Source of the DNA: Sulfurimonas sp.
GTDB lineage: Bacteria; Campylobacterota; Campylobacteria; Campylobacterales; Sulfurimonadaceae
NCBI RefSeq assembly: GCF_018698455.1
Contig: NZ_JABIOQ010000024.1
Coordinates: forward strand, 17,127-81,126
Length of the DNA: 64,000 bases
Direction of reading: 5' to 3'
Shown here: positions 27,565 to 37,233 of the stretch, in pieces
Layout of the letters: the number at the start of each line of letters is the position of its first letter
Numbering within the stretch: position 1 is the first letter of the stretch
Translations under genes and position numbers: made by a program
Notes under the pieces: model-generated
Databases searched by the model: none
The model's input: the letters and a program-made list of their open reading frames with translations, nothing else
Told to the model about the DNA's origin: nothing

Positions 27565-28416
27565 GTGAAAGCAAAAATAGAAACAGTAAAAACACTTCTT
27601 GAAGCACTCCCTTTTATAAAAGAGTTTCGTAAAGAGATTGTTGTTATAAAATATGGTGGTTCAGCACAAACTTCCCCTCAATTAAAAGAAAAATTTGCCG
27701 AAGATATTTTACTTATGTACCTTGTTGGTATTAAACCAGTAATCATTCATGGTGGTGGAAAAAAAATAACAGAGATGTTAGATGCACTTAAAATTGATAC
27801 AAAGTTTATTGATGGACAGCGAGTAACTACTAAAGAAGTTATGCGTATAGCTGAAATGATTTTAAGTGGTGAAATAAATAAAGAAATAGTTTCTCTTTTG
27901 AACTCACACAGTGCTAAAGCAATCGGCATAAGTGGTAAAGATGCACATTTTATTACAGCTGAGGCGAAAGATTTTTCAAAATGGGGATTAACTGGAAATA
28001 TTACAGATGTAAAAGCAGATGTAGTTTCTAACCTTATCCATGAAGGATTTATTCCTGTTATCGCTCCTATTGCCGCTGGAGAAGAGATGGGTCATCCAGG
28101 ATATAATATAAATGCAGATCTTTGTGCTTCATATGTTGCAAAAGCAATAGGTGCAAATAAAATTATATTTTTAACAGATACTGAAGGTGTATTAGATAAT
28201 GATAAGAACCTTTATACATCTTTAAATGCTCATGAAGTAAATAACCTTAAACTTGATGGAACAATTCATGGTGGAATGGTACCAAAAGTAGATGCTTGCC
28301 TTGAAGCAATTACTGGTGGCGTTGAAAAAGCACACATTATTGATGGAAGACTTGAACACTCTATGTTACTTGAACTTTTTACTTCAGAGGGTGTTGGTAC
28401 CCAAATAGTTAAGTAA
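27565..28416 (+). CDS. argB: Acetylglutamate kinase
   Basis: Second step of arginine synthesis. The family motifs are KYGGSAQ, VIIHGGGKKI, GKDA and TDTEGVLDN, followed by HGGMVPKVDACLEAI. The length of 283 is normal. It uses a GTG start with AAGGAA upstream. Confidence 0.97.
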   Translation: MKAKIETVKTLLEALPFIKEFRKEIVVIKYGGSAQTSPQLKEKFAEDILLMYLVGIKPVIIHGGGKKITEMLDALKIDTKFIDGQRVTTKEVMRIAEMILSGEINKEIVSLLNSHSAKAIGISGKDAHFITAEAKDFSKWGLTGNITDVKADVVSNLIHEGFIPVIAPIAAGEEMGHPGYNINADLCASYVAKAIGANKIIFLTDTEGVLDNDKNLYTSLNAHEVNNLKLDGTIHGGMVPKVDACLEAITGGVEKAHIIDGRLEHSMLLELFTSEGVGTQIVK

Positions 28417-28420
28417 AGAT

Positions 28421-28834
28421 GTGAGTTTGATTTTACAAGTTTTCATCGCTTTAATATTGTTTATGAGTATTTCATCTGCTGATGAGTTACTAAAAATGGA
28501 TGATATTTCTTTACAAAAGGATGAACAAAAGGTATTTCTTGTAAAATATGAAAATAAAGAGAGAAAGTTTACCTTTAGATGGACTCTTTATACAAATGAA
28601 GGGCTTGTTACTTTAAGCTCTTACGATACAATTGTGTCACATCATATGATGTTTTTAAATAATACAAATCAAACTTTTAAAGTAATACTAAAAAGAGGTT
28701 CTAGGATTTATGAAAGAGTCTACTTCTTAGTTAAGTTTAAGAAATTTGATACTAAAGAAAATAGAGCTATTTTTGAACTTTTTTTATCTGATCCAAGACG
28801 AGAGACACAGATAGATGAGTTTAAAAATGATTAA
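28421..28834 (+). CDS. Exported hypothetical protein, 137 aa
   Basis: Starts with GTG 28421, 4 bases after argB. Residues 1-20 are a signal peptide (LILQVFIALILFMSISSADE). The mature part is beta-rich with alternating hydrophobic residues (KFTFRWTLYTNEGLVTL, FKVILKRGSRIYERVYFLVKF). No family recognised. Positioned between argB and the polyprenyl synthase in a plus-strand operon. Confidence 0.75.
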   Translation: MSLILQVFIALILFMSISSADELLKMDDISLQKDEQKVFLVKYENKERKFTFRWTLYTNEGLVTLSSYDTIVSHHMMFLNNTNQTFKVILKRGSRIYERVYFLVKFKKFDTKENRAIFELFLSDPRRETQIDEFKND

Positions 28835-28843
28835 AGTGAGATA

Positions 28844-29731
28844 ATGCAAAGAGTTGAAAAAGAATTAGCACGATTAATTGAAGAGATTGATTATGATGAA
28901 GTAACACGATTATTTAGTAATCTAAACGGTGGTAAACGTCTTCGTGCGAAATTAATTTTAAAAATAGCTTCTGATAATGAGCAAGCACCACTTTTAGGTG
29001 CAATAGTAGAAATGATTCATGCTGCTTCACTTCTTCATGATGATGTTATAGATGATGCAATGACAAGACGTGGAGAGTCTTCTGTAAACGCGACAGAAGG
29101 TAGTAAAACAGCTGTTATGTTAGGAGATATCTTATACTCAAAGGCATTTAGCGAGCTTGTAGTATTTGATAAAGAGATTGCAAAGATTATAGCATCTTCA
29201 GTAACTTCTCTTTCTAAGGGTGAACTATTAGATGTAAATATGGCAAAAGAGTTTAATGAGTCAGAAGAGACTTACTTAAATATGCTTTACCTTAAAACAG
29301 CTACACTTATAGAAGCATCAGCTGCTGCTAGTGCAATGCTCGCAAAAAAAGATGTTAATACTCATAAAGTGTATGGCAAAAATCTTGGTCTTTCATTTCA
29401 GATAATTGATGATATCTTAGATATTACAACTGATTCAAAAACTCTTGGTAAACCAGCTATGAATGATTTTGTAGAGGGAAAATGTACATTACCATATATA
29501 TACCTTTATGAAAAGCTTGAAGAAAATGATAGAAAAAAGCTAGTATCACTTCATGCTAAAAAGCTCTGTGCAGATGAAATCTCTTGGATTAAAGAAAAAA
29601 TGATGACTCACCAAAGTGTTGAAGAGTCTTTTAAACTTGCAGAAAAACTTTCACTAGAAGCTCAAAGTGTTATGAGTGGTGATGAAGATTTGGTAAATAT
29701 TTTACAAACAATGATAAAGAGAAACTATTAA
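28844..29731 (+). CDS. ispB: Polyprenyl (octaprenyl) diphosphate synthase
   Basis: Chain elongation of isoprenoid diphosphate for the quinone side chain. The first aspartate-rich motif is LLHDDVIDDAMTRRG (about 64-78), the second FQIIDDILDI. The length of 295 is short but complete. The adjoining hemA, hemC and the UbiD-type gene mirror the H. pylori order. The product chain length cannot be read from sequence alone. Confidence 0.88.
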   Translation: MQRVEKELARLIEEIDYDEVTRLFSNLNGGKRLRAKLILKIASDNEQAPLLGAIVEMIHAASLLHDDVIDDAMTRRGESSVNATEGSKTAVMLGDILYSKAFSELVVFDKEIAKIIASSVTSLSKGELLDVNMAKEFNESEETYLNMLYLKTATLIEASAAASAMLAKKDVNTHKVYGKNLGLSFQIIDDILDITTDSKTLGKPAMNDFVEGKCTLPYIYLYEKLEENDRKKLVSLHAKKLCADEISWIKEKMMTHQSVEESFKLAEKLSLEAQSVMSGDEDLVNILQTMIKRNY

Positions 29732-30972
29732 TGCACTATTTAAATATTAGCTTTACTCATAAAAATGCTACTCTTGAGATAAGAGAAAAACTTTCTTATC
29801 CAGATGAAGAGAGTAAGCACAAATGTCTTACAGCTCTTTTACAAAATGATGCTATTTTAGAAATTATTTTAATTTCTACCTGTAATAGAATGGAAGTACT
29901 TTGTAATTGTAGCGATATTCCAAGCGCGACAGAACATATATTTAATATGTTAAGTAATCGCTCAAATATCAGTATAGAAGAGTTAGAAGGCCGTGCTGAT
30001 ATTTTTGATGGTAGTTCCGCAATACACCATCTTTTTAGTGTTACATCTTCATTGGACTCGATGGTTATAGGTGAGACGCAAATAGTAGGACAGTTAAAAG
30101 ATGCATTTAGATTTGCTTATGATAATCAATTTTGTGGTAAGAAATTAGCAAGAGCGATGAAGTCAGCGTTTAAATGTGCGGCTAAGGTAAGAAGTACTAC
30201 AGAAATATCTTCTAAACCAGTTTCAATGGCAAGTGTTGCTGCCTCAAAGCTAAAATCATTAGTTCATGATTTAGAAGGTAAAAAAGCACTAATTATTGGT
30301 GTTGGAGAGATGTCTGAAATCACTGCAAAGCATTTAAAAACAGCTGGCGTAAATGTTTATATCATGAATAGAACTAAACATAAGGCTGAGGCCTTTGCAC
30401 AAAGTTGTGAGGCTGAAGTATTAGACTTTTGTGAATTACCAACAGCAATAAATGAATTTGAGATATTATACACGGCAACATCTTCATTTTCTCCAATAAT
30501 AACTGATGAAATTATTAAATCATGTGATTTTGATAGATATTGGTTTGATTTAGCCCTCCCTAGAGATATTCACTATAGTAAGGGTGAGAATATACATCTA
30601 TATGTCATAGATGACTTAAAGGCGATAGTAGATGAAAATCTCACTTTTCGTGAGAATGCTTCAAGAGCTGCACATAGTATTATTGGTCGTGAAATAGTAG
30701 ATTTTTTTGAATGGCTTAATACTCAAGATATAGAGCCACTAATAAAAGAGATATACCTTAGAGCAGGGGATGCAGCTGCACAAGAAAGCGCAAGAGCCAT
30801 CCAAAGTGGATATATACCTAAAGAGTATGAAAAAGAAGCTAAGAAAATGTGTGAGCAGGTATTAAAAAGATTTTTACATGATTTTACAGTAAACATGAGA
30901 AATGAGACGAAAGAGCCATATAGTGATTTATTAAGTGGAGCAATCGCTTCAATAATTAAAGAAAAAGTGTAG
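29731..30972 (+). CDS. hemA: Glutamyl-tRNA reductase
   Basis: First committed step of haem synthesis from glutamyl-tRNA. The catalytic Cys lies in STCNRMEV, and GETQIVGQLK, IIGVGEMSEIT (NADPH site) and a C-terminal dimerisation domain are present. The length of 413 is normal. It overlaps the previous gene's stop by one base. Confidence 0.97.
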   Translation: MHYLNISFTHKNATLEIREKLSYPDEESKHKCLTALLQNDAILEIILISTCNRMEVLCNCSDIPSATEHIFNMLSNRSNISIEELEGRADIFDGSSAIHHLFSVTSSLDSMVIGETQIVGQLKDAFRFAYDNQFCGKKLARAMKSAFKCAAKVRSTTEISSKPVSMASVAASKLKSLVHDLEGKKALIIGVGEMSEITAKHLKTAGVNVYIMNRTKHKAEAFAQSCEAEVLDFCELPTAINEFEILYTATSSFSPIITDEIIKSCDFDRYWFDLALPRDIHYSKGENIHLYVIDDLKAIVDENLTFRENASRAAHSIIGREIVDFFEWLNTQDIEPLIKEIYLRAGDAAAQESARAIQSGYIPKEYEKEAKKMCEQVLKRFLHDFTVNMRNETKEPYSDLLSGAIASIIKEKV

Positions 30973-30982
30973 GATTAGTTTA

Positions 30983-32686
30983 ATGAGAAGAAGTAAAGTA
31001 TTTATACCAACATCAAAAGATGCACCATCAGATGCACAATTAGTAAGCCATATTTTTTTATCACGAGCAGGCTTTGTTTCTCAAAATGCAGCAGGACTTT
31101 ATAACTATATGCCTCTTGCTAAACGTGTTATAAGAAAGATAGAAAATATTATTCACGAAGAGATGAACAATATAGGAGCACAAGAAGTTGAGCTTTCTTT
31201 TGTTACACCTGCCTCGTTATGGGAAGAGTCTGGAAGAATGGAAAAATTTGGAAAAGAATTACTTCGTTTTCGTGACCGTAAAGATAACCTTTTTCTTTTA
31301 GGGCCAACACATGAAGAGATGATGGTAGATTTAGTTCGAAATCGAATCACTTCATATAAACAACTTCCAATGAATCTTTACCAGATTAAAACTAAATTTC
31401 GTGATGAAGCAAGACCGCGTTTCGGACTTATGCGTGGGCGTGAGTTTACTATGAAAGATGGCTATTCTTTTCATGCATCAGAAGAAGATTTAAATAGAGA
31501 ATTTGATGCTGTCGAGGCTTCATACAAAAAGATTCTTTCTCGTTTAGGACTTGATTTTAGAGTTGTTGAAGCTGATAGTGGAGCGATTGGTGGAAGTGCT
31601 TCTAAAGAGATTATGGTGATAGCTGATAGTGGTGAAGATACAATAGCAATTTGTTCAAAATGTGAATATGGTGCAAACATAGAAGCAGCGACTCGCTCAG
31701 TTAAAACAGAACTACCAGAAGCCCCAGAAGCTGCTTTTAATAAATTTCAAACTCCCAATGTAAAGAGTATAGAAGAATTAAAAGCATTTTTTAAAGTAGA
31801 TGCTTATTACACTATAAAATGTGTGGCTAAAAAAGTGATATATGATGAGAGTAGTGAGATAGTACTTTTCTTTCTACGTGGTAGTGATACTCTTCAAGAT
31901 GTAAAAGCAATGAATGCAACTGAAGCATTAGAGATAGAAGATGCAAGTGAAGAAGAACTCACCAAAATTGGGTTATTTCCAGGATTTGTAGGTCCACTAG
32001 ATCAAGATAAGGCAAAGCATGTAATAGATGAAAGCCTTAGAGGTGCAACAAATATGATTTGTGGCGCTAATGAGCAAGATTATCACTTTGTTGGTGCGGA
32101 CCTTTCTGTTATAAGCGATGTGGCCTATTTTTGTGATATTGCCCAAGTTAATGAAGGAGACTCATGTACTCATTGTGAGGGAGAGTTGTCTTTTTCTAAG
32201 GGTATTGAAGTTGGACATATCTTTAAATTAGGAACTACATATTCAAAGGCCCTTAAGGCTGAGTTTTTAGATGAGAATGGAAAAGCACAGTCTTTTATCA
32301 TGGGTACCTATGGTATGGGTGTCTCGCGTTTAGTTGCTTCAGTAGTAGAACAGCATCATGATGAAAGTGGTTGTATCTGGACTAAAGCAACAGCACCTTA
32401 CATGGTAAATGTAATGGTTAGTAATATCAAAGATGAAGAACAAATGAAAATGGGTGAAGACCTTTACTTAAAACTTCAAGTTGCTGGTGTTGAAGTAATG
32501 ATAGATGATAGAAAAGATAGATTTGGCTTTAAGATGAAAGATGCAGAACTTATAGGTTTTCCATATACTGTCATTATAGGAAAAGAACTTGTAAATGGAA
32601 ATGTTCAGATATTTACAAGAGCTACAAAAGAGAAAGATGATGTAAGTGCAGATAATGTCTTTAAATCAATTATGGAACTTATTTAA
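30983..32686 (+). CDS. proS: Prolyl-tRNA synthetase (bacterial type)
   Basis: Class II synthetase. Motif 2 is FRDEARPRFGLMRGREFTMKD, preceded by GPTHEEM. An editing (INS) domain lies at about 225-390, and motif 3 is the GMGVSRLVASVVEQHHDE region; the anticodon-binding domain follows. The length of 567 matches the INS-containing bacterial form. Confidence 0.98.
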   Translation: MRRSKVFIPTSKDAPSDAQLVSHIFLSRAGFVSQNAAGLYNYMPLAKRVIRKIENIIHEEMNNIGAQEVELSFVTPASLWEESGRMEKFGKELLRFRDRKDNLFLLGPTHEEMMVDLVRNRITSYKQLPMNLYQIKTKFRDEARPRFGLMRGREFTMKDGYSFHASEEDLNREFDAVEASYKKILSRLGLDFRVVEADSGAIGGSASKEIMVIADSGEDTIAICSKCEYGANIEAATRSVKTELPEAPEAAFNKFQTPNVKSIEELKAFFKVDAYYTIKCVAKKVIYDESSEIVLFFLRGSDTLQDVKAMNATEALEIEDASEEELTKIGLFPGFVGPLDQDKAKHVIDESLRGATNMICGANEQDYHFVGADLSVISDVAYFCDIAQVNEGDSCTHCEGELSFSKGIEVGHIFKLGTTYSKALKAEFLDENGKAQSFIMGTYGMGVSRLVASVVEQHHDESGCIWTKATAPYMVNVMVSNIKDEEQMKMGEDLYLKLQVAGVEVMIDDRKDRFGFKMKDAELIGFPYTVIIGKELVNGNVQIFTRATKEKDDVSADNVFKSIMELI

Positions 32687-33118
32687 ATGCTATATTTTAT
32701 TATTTATCTTTTTCTAGAAGTACTGATTTCTGTAAATATTTCGTCTTCTATTGGTGGTTTGATTACTTTTTTAGAAATAGTACTGAGTGCATTTGTAGGG
32801 ATTGCGATTCTTGTAAATTTTAGAAAGATATTAGTAGAAAATATGACAGCAGTTTCCTATAATTGCATAGACTTAGAACAATTCCAAAAGCTTAACCTTT
32901 TTACACTTCTTGGAGCCCTTCTGTTTATTATTCCGGGCTTTTTAACTGATATAATAGGAGCACTAATGCAGTTTTCTCTTTTTACTACGATACTAGTGAG
33001 TCGTTATAATATGTATAAAGGCAAGTGTAAGACAGATTTTGTGGAAGATAGAAATATTACAAAGGATTCAGATGTTATTGATGTTGAAGTTATTAGCGAC
33101 AAGTCTACTATTAGTTAG
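32687..33118 (+). CDS. fxsA: FxsA family membrane protein
   Basis: A 143-residue inner-membrane protein with 3-4 hydrophobic segments and the family motif GALLFIIPGFLTDIIG. E. coli FxsA counteracts phage T7 exclusion by the F plasmid when overproduced; the native role is unclear. It abuts proS and its 3' end overlaps the thioredoxin-like gene by 47 bases. Confidence 0.82.
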   Translation: MLYFIIYLFLEVLISVNISSSIGGLITFLEIVLSAFVGIAILVNFRKILVENMTAVSYNCIDLEQFQKLNLFTLLGALLFIIPGFLTDIIGALMQFSLFTTILVSRYNMYKGKCKTDFVEDRNITKDSDVIDVEVISDKSTIS

Positions 33119-33905
33119 TTTTGTAAACGCAAGTACAAGCGGTGAAAAAGTTAAAGAGTATTTAGAAGAAAAGTATTCAGAAAATACAAATATTAAAACT
33201 CTGCAACTTGAAATTGAAGAAGAAGTTGCATTAAAGGAACTCAAAGACTGGAAAGCATATATAGTAGTGCTTAAAGCAACACTCAAAAAAAAACCAGATA
33301 ATTTAATTCAACAAAAAGTGATATGGTTCTCAAATGGAGAAGTTATCACTAAAGAACTTACGAGCCTTAAAACAGAAGAAAGTCTTACTGACTCTGTAAG
33401 ACCAAAGTTTAAAGATGGGTACTATAAAAAAGAAAATCTTATTTATGGAAATAACAATGCAGAACATAAAGTAGCAATTTTTTCAGATCCATTATGTCCA
33501 TTTTGTAGAAGCTTTGTTCCTGGTGCTATAGAAGATATGAAAAAGCAGCCTAAAAAGTTTGCTATATATTACTACCACTTTCCACTTCCATCGATTCATC
33601 CGGCATCTGTGCCTTTAGTGAAAGCCGCTGTAGCTGCAGAACTTAAAGGATATAAGAATGTCGTTTTAAATCTTTATAAGGTTCAAGTGGACGCAAAAGA
33701 AAAAGATATAAAGAAGGTTCTTACTGCGTTTAACAAGGCTATAGGTTCAAAGTTAGTTCCAGCAGACTTGACAACTACAGAGGTAAATAAACAAGTTAAC
33801 TATGACTCAGAGACAGCTAATAATGTTATGGTTAACGGAACACCAACTCTTTACTTTGATGGTGCAATAGATAAAACTAAAAAAAAATATTTGAAATATA
33901 AATAA
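33072..33905 (+). CDS. Periplasmic DsbA/DsbC-like thioredoxin-fold protein
   Basis: About 277 residues. The start ATG 33072 has AGGA upstream; ATG 33081 would give the more compact signal peptide MLKLLATSLLLVSFVNAS, so either is possible. The thioredoxin-fold domain holds the redox motif CPFC at about 142-145 in FSDPLCPFCRSF, and a cis-Pro segment NGTPTLYFDG near the C-terminus. The N-terminal 100 residues may form a DsbC-like dimerisation or substrate domain. It lies between fxsA and hemC. Confidence 0.82.
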   Translation: MLLMLKLLATSLLLVSFVNASTSGEKVKEYLEEKYSENTNIKTLQLEIEEEVALKELKDWKAYIVVLKATLKKKPDNLIQQKVIWFSNGEVITKELTSLKTEESLTDSVRPKFKDGYYKKENLIYGNNNAEHKVAIFSDPLCPFCRSFVPGAIEDMKKQPKKFAIYYYHFPLPSIHPASVPLVKAAVAAELKGYKNVVLNLYKVQVDAKEKDIKKVLTAFNKAIGSKLVPADLTTTEVNKQVNYDSETANNVMVNGTPTLYFDGAIDKTKKKYLKYK

Positions 33906-33907
33906 TC

Positions 33908-34864
33908 ATGAAATTAACAATAGCAACAAGAGTTTCAGACTTAGCACTGTGGCAAGCATATCATATAAAAGATAGGATAGAATCCGTATTTTCTGATGTA
34001 GAAGTAGTTTTAAACAAGATAGTTAGTAATGGCGATAAGGTTTTAAATAAACCTTTAGCTCTAATAGGTGGCAAAGGTCATTTTACAAAAGAACTAGAGG
34101 ATGCAATGCTTCGCGGTGAGGCTGATATAGCAGTTCACAGCTTAAAAGATGTACCTACTTATATACCTGATGGTTTAGAGTTAGTAGCAGTAACTGCTCG
34201 TCAAGACCAGAGTGATGTTTTTTTATCCCATAAGTACACATCTGTAGAAGATTTACCTAGTGGAGCAGTTGTCGGTACTACAAGTTTAAGAAGAAGAATG
34301 CAACTACTTAAAAAAAGACCTGATCTTGTAGTAAAAAATTTACGGGGTAATGTAAACACACGACTTCGAAAACTAGGTGAAGGCCAGTATGATGCGATTA
34401 TACTTGCTTGGATAGGACTACATAGATTAGACCTACTTAAAGATATTCCTTATATACAAAAACTCTCACTTGATATGATGATACCTCCAATGGGACAAGC
34501 AGCTCTAGGAATAGAGATAGTATGCAATAATGATAAAGTAAGAGAGATTGCAGAGAGTCTCAAAGATGTAAATACATTTATGGAAACTAGAATTGAGAGA
34601 GATTTTATATCTGCTATTGGGGCAGGGTGCTCGGCACCTGTAGCATGTAACGCCGTCGTAGGAAAAAATGAAGTTACATTTCGAGTTATGCTTGGTTTTC
34701 CTGATGGAACAAATATAATGCAAGAAAAACAAGTAGTATCTCTATGTGATTCTCAAGGTTTAGGTCAAAGAGTGGCACAAAAAATGATAGCAGAGGGTGC
34801 TCTAGAACTTTTAGAAAATGCACAAAAAATGGCCTTTAAAGATGAAATGCCACAAAGACTATAA
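33908..34864 (+). CDS. hemC: Porphobilinogen deaminase
   Basis: Assembles hydroxymethylbilane in haem synthesis. Motifs are GGKGHFTKELEDAML, AVHSLKDVPT, TTSLRRRMQL, NLRGNVNTRLRKL and the dipyrromethane-binding Cys in GAGCSAPVA. The length of 318 is normal. Confidence 0.98.
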   Translation: MKLTIATRVSDLALWQAYHIKDRIESVFSDVEVVLNKIVSNGDKVLNKPLALIGGKGHFTKELEDAMLRGEADIAVHSLKDVPTYIPDGLELVAVTARQDQSDVFLSHKYTSVEDLPSGAVVGTTSLRRRMQLLKKRPDLVVKNLRGNVNTRLRKLGEGQYDAIILAWIGLHRLDLLKDIPYIQKLSLDMMIPPMGQAALGIEIVCNNDKVREIAESLKDVNTFMETRIERDFISAIGAGCSAPVACNAVVGKNEVTFRVMLGFPDGTNIMQEKQVVSLCDSQGLGQRVAQKMIAEGALELLENAQKMAFKDEMPQRL

Positions 34865-34874
34865 GAATTAAAAT

Positions 34875-36689
34875 ATGAAAAAAACTATAAAACTTTTAGA
34901 AAAGCATAATGAACTCAAGATAATTGATGAAGAGTTAGATATATATCTTGAAATTCCTCATTTAGCCTATGCTGAGGTAAAGAAAAAAGATGGTGGAAAA
35001 GCACTTCTTTTTACAAATGTAATCGACGCGAAGAATGGACAAAAATTTGATGAATCTGTTCTTATGAATGTATTTGGCTCATATAAGCGTACTGAGCTAC
35101 TTTTTGGTAGAAGTGTTGAGTCTGTAGCGGAGGAAATTACAAAACTACTTCATATGAAACCACCTAGTGGATTAGTTGCAAAAATGGGCTTAGCTAAAGA
35201 GCTTTTTTCGTTGAAAAATATTTTCCCCAAAAAGTTAAAAGGCGAGGGTAAATGCCAAAAAATAAAGTATCTTAATGGAGATGTTGATTTAGGGAAACTT
35301 CCTGTTCTTACTACTTGGGAACAAGATGGTGGACCATACATAACAATGGGACAAGTTTATACTCAGAGTTTTGATGGAGAAATGGTAAACCTTGGTTTGT
35401 ATAGACTACAAGTTTATGATAAAAATCATCTAGGAGTACATTGGCAGATACACAAAGATAGCTCTCACTTTTTTGATCAGTACCAAAAAGCTGGAAAAAA
35501 GATGCCTGTAAGTATAGCCATCGGTGGAGATCCTCTTTATACTTGGTGTGCAACAGCACCTCTTCCTTATGGGGTTAATGAACTTCTCATGTATGGTCTT
35601 ATAACTAAAAAACCTGCACAACTTGTAAAGTCTTTGACTACACCACTTTATATTCCTCGTGATGTTGATTATGTCATAGAAGGATGGGTTGACACGAGTA
35701 AGCTTAAAGTAGAAGGTCCTTTTGGTGATCATACAGGTTACTATACTCTTGAAGAGCCTTATCCTGTTATGGAAGTCAGTGCAATTACAATGAAGGAAGA
35801 AAGAACATTTTTGGCAACAGTTGTTGGAAAACCACCTTTAGAAGATAAGTATATGGGTTGGGCGACAGGAAAGATATTCTTCCCTCTTTTAAAAACAACA
35901 GTACCAGATTTACTTGATTATCATATGCCAGAAAATGCAGGTTTCCACAACCTAATCTTTGGGAAAATGCAGCCACTATATAAAGGACATGCAAAACAAT
36001 TTATGCATGCTTTTTGGGGAGCAGGACAGATGAGTTTTGTAAAACATGCAATATTTGTAGATGATAAAGCTCCAAAACTTGATAATTATGAGGCATTAAC
36101 AAACTATATTTTAAATAGATTTACACCTAAGTCTATGTTTATTACTGAGGGTATCTTAGATGCTCTTGATCATTCTTCGCCTGAAACACTAGTAGGTGGA
36201 AAACTTGGAATTGATGCAACAGCAGCAAATAAAGTTGAGGCTCCTGTTTATCTGGGAAATACGGATCTTTTAAGTAAATTAAAAGAATTGATACCTGAAG
36301 TAGTTGGATTACATCAGTATATGCCAAGTACAAAAAATCCTATTACAGTTATAAGTCTTAATAAAAAAAAGAGTGTAAGTGAGTATTTTGATGATTTAGT
36401 ATCTTTAAGCCCACATATAAGAATAGTAGTTTTTGTAGATGAGGAAAAGAATGAGTTAGATAATCCTTACATGCTAGTTTGGCGAGTAAGTAATAATGTA
36501 GATGCACAAAGAGATATATATACATCTGGACTTATGGTAGGTGTGGACGGAACAAATAAAAATAGTTTAGATGGTTTTACAAGAGAATGGCCTGATGATG
36601 TTGATTGTACAGCTTCTGTAATAGAGAGATTAAAAGAAAAAAATGTTTGGAGTTTGGAAGAAAACCTCGCTATAAAGTATCAATTATAG
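34875..36689 (+). CDS. UbiD-family decarboxylase, probable menaquinone (futalosine) pathway
   Basis: A 604-residue prenyl-FMN-dependent type decarboxylase. UbiD landmarks: IAIGGDPLYTWCATAPLPYG, EGPFGDHTGYYTLEEPYP and NAGFHNLIFGKMQPL. The length matches the long form found in organisms using the futalosine route (SCO4490-like), as Campylobacterota do. Its position with hemA, proS and hemC is conserved in H. pylori. The precise substrate is inferred from family and taxon. Confidence 0.85.
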   Translation: MKKTIKLLEKHNELKIIDEELDIYLEIPHLAYAEVKKKDGGKALLFTNVIDAKNGQKFDESVLMNVFGSYKRTELLFGRSVESVAEEITKLLHMKPPSGLVAKMGLAKELFSLKNIFPKKLKGEGKCQKIKYLNGDVDLGKLPVLTTWEQDGGPYITMGQVYTQSFDGEMVNLGLYRLQVYDKNHLGVHWQIHKDSSHFFDQYQKAGKKMPVSIAIGGDPLYTWCATAPLPYGVNELLMYGLITKKPAQLVKSLTTPLYIPRDVDYVIEGWVDTSKLKVEGPFGDHTGYYTLEEPYPVMEVSAITMKEERTFLATVVGKPPLEDKYMGWATGKIFFPLLKTTVPDLLDYHMPENAGFHNLIFGKMQPLYKGHAKQFMHAFWGAGQMSFVKHAIFVDDKAPKLDNYEALTNYILNRFTPKSMFITEGILDALDHSSPETLVGGKLGIDATAANKVEAPVYLGNTDLLSKLKELIPEVVGLHQYMPSTKNPITVISLNKKKSVSEYFDDLVSLSPHIRIVVFVDEEKNELDNPYMLVWRVSNNVDAQRDIYTSGLMVGVDGTNKNSLDGFTREWPDDVDCTASVIERLKEKNVWSLEENLAIKYQL

Positions 36690-36783
36690 ATATTTTGTGA
36701 TTAAAAAATATATTTTACCCCATCTAAGGAAAATATAATAATTTCTAATGTAATATTATATGATAAATCATAAAAGGGTAAGT

Positions 36784-37119
36784 ATGAAAAAACTAATATT
36801 AATTTTTCTATCGTTAACTGTTTTAACATTAACATCGTCAAACGCAGCAATTTATAAGGGACAAAGGGTTTTTGTAAAAAAATGTTTAAAGTGCCATGAT
36901 GCTGGGCAAAACTTTGTTTCTAAGTATAAAATGAGGACATGGAAAAAGCTTATGAAGAAAAAAGGTAAAAAGTTGGCAGCTCTTCACCTTAAAAAGAGAA
37001 AAGCTAAAAAATCTTGGAAATATTTTAGAAGTAAGAAATATTCTAAAAAAACTAAACACTTGAAACAGTTCCTTGTTGAGTATGCAAGAGATAGTGGAAA
37101 TGTTCCAGCTTGTAACTAA
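36784..37119 (+). CDS. Small, very basic monohaem c-type cytochrome-like protein
   Basis: The start ATG 36784 begins a signal peptide (1-21, MKKLILIFLSLTVLTLTSSNA); the 36760 start is less likely. A single haem-binding motif CLKCH is at 34-38. The remaining sequence is extremely lysine-rich (about a quarter of 111 residues), with blocks such as KKLMKKKGKKL and KKRKAKKSWKYFRSKK. Met residues at 50 and 57 are possible sixth ligands. An unpaired Cys sits one residue before the end. Probably a periplasmic electron carrier for an acidic partner; the partner is unknown. Confidence 0.7.
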   Translation: MKKLILIFLSLTVLTLTSSNAAIYKGQRVFVKKCLKCHDAGQNFVSKYKMRTWKKLMKKKGKKLAALHLKKRKAKKSWKYFRSKKYSKKTKHLKQFLVEYARDSGNVPACN

Positions 37120-37137
37120 TATCTAACTTCTTTTTTA

Positions 37138-37161
37138 AACAGAGTAGTTTATTACTCTGTT
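37138..37161 (+). terminator. Intrinsic terminator after the basic cytochrome gene
   Basis: AACAGAGTA (37138-37146) pairs perfectly with TACTCTGTT (37153-37161) across a 6-base loop, followed by the T-rich GTTCTTCTT. It separates the cytochrome gene from argH. Confidence 0.65.
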
Positions 37162-37197
37162 GTTCTTCTTACACTTTGTAAAATCACCTTATTTCGC

Positions 37198-37203
37198 TAA
37201 AAT
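37198..37203 (+). promoter_or_regulatory. -10 element of argH
   Basis: TAAAAT in TTATTTCGCTAAAATAC, 30 bases before the argH ATG; SD GGAGAT follows. T-rich sequence takes the place of a -35. Confidence 0.5.
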
Positions 37204-37233
37204 ACAAAACTTTTTAAAATCGGAGATATAATT

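Noticed and set aside
35430..35732. 100-codon minus-strand ORF
   Set aside because: Antisense to the UbiD-type gene, which has full family motifs; no independent support.
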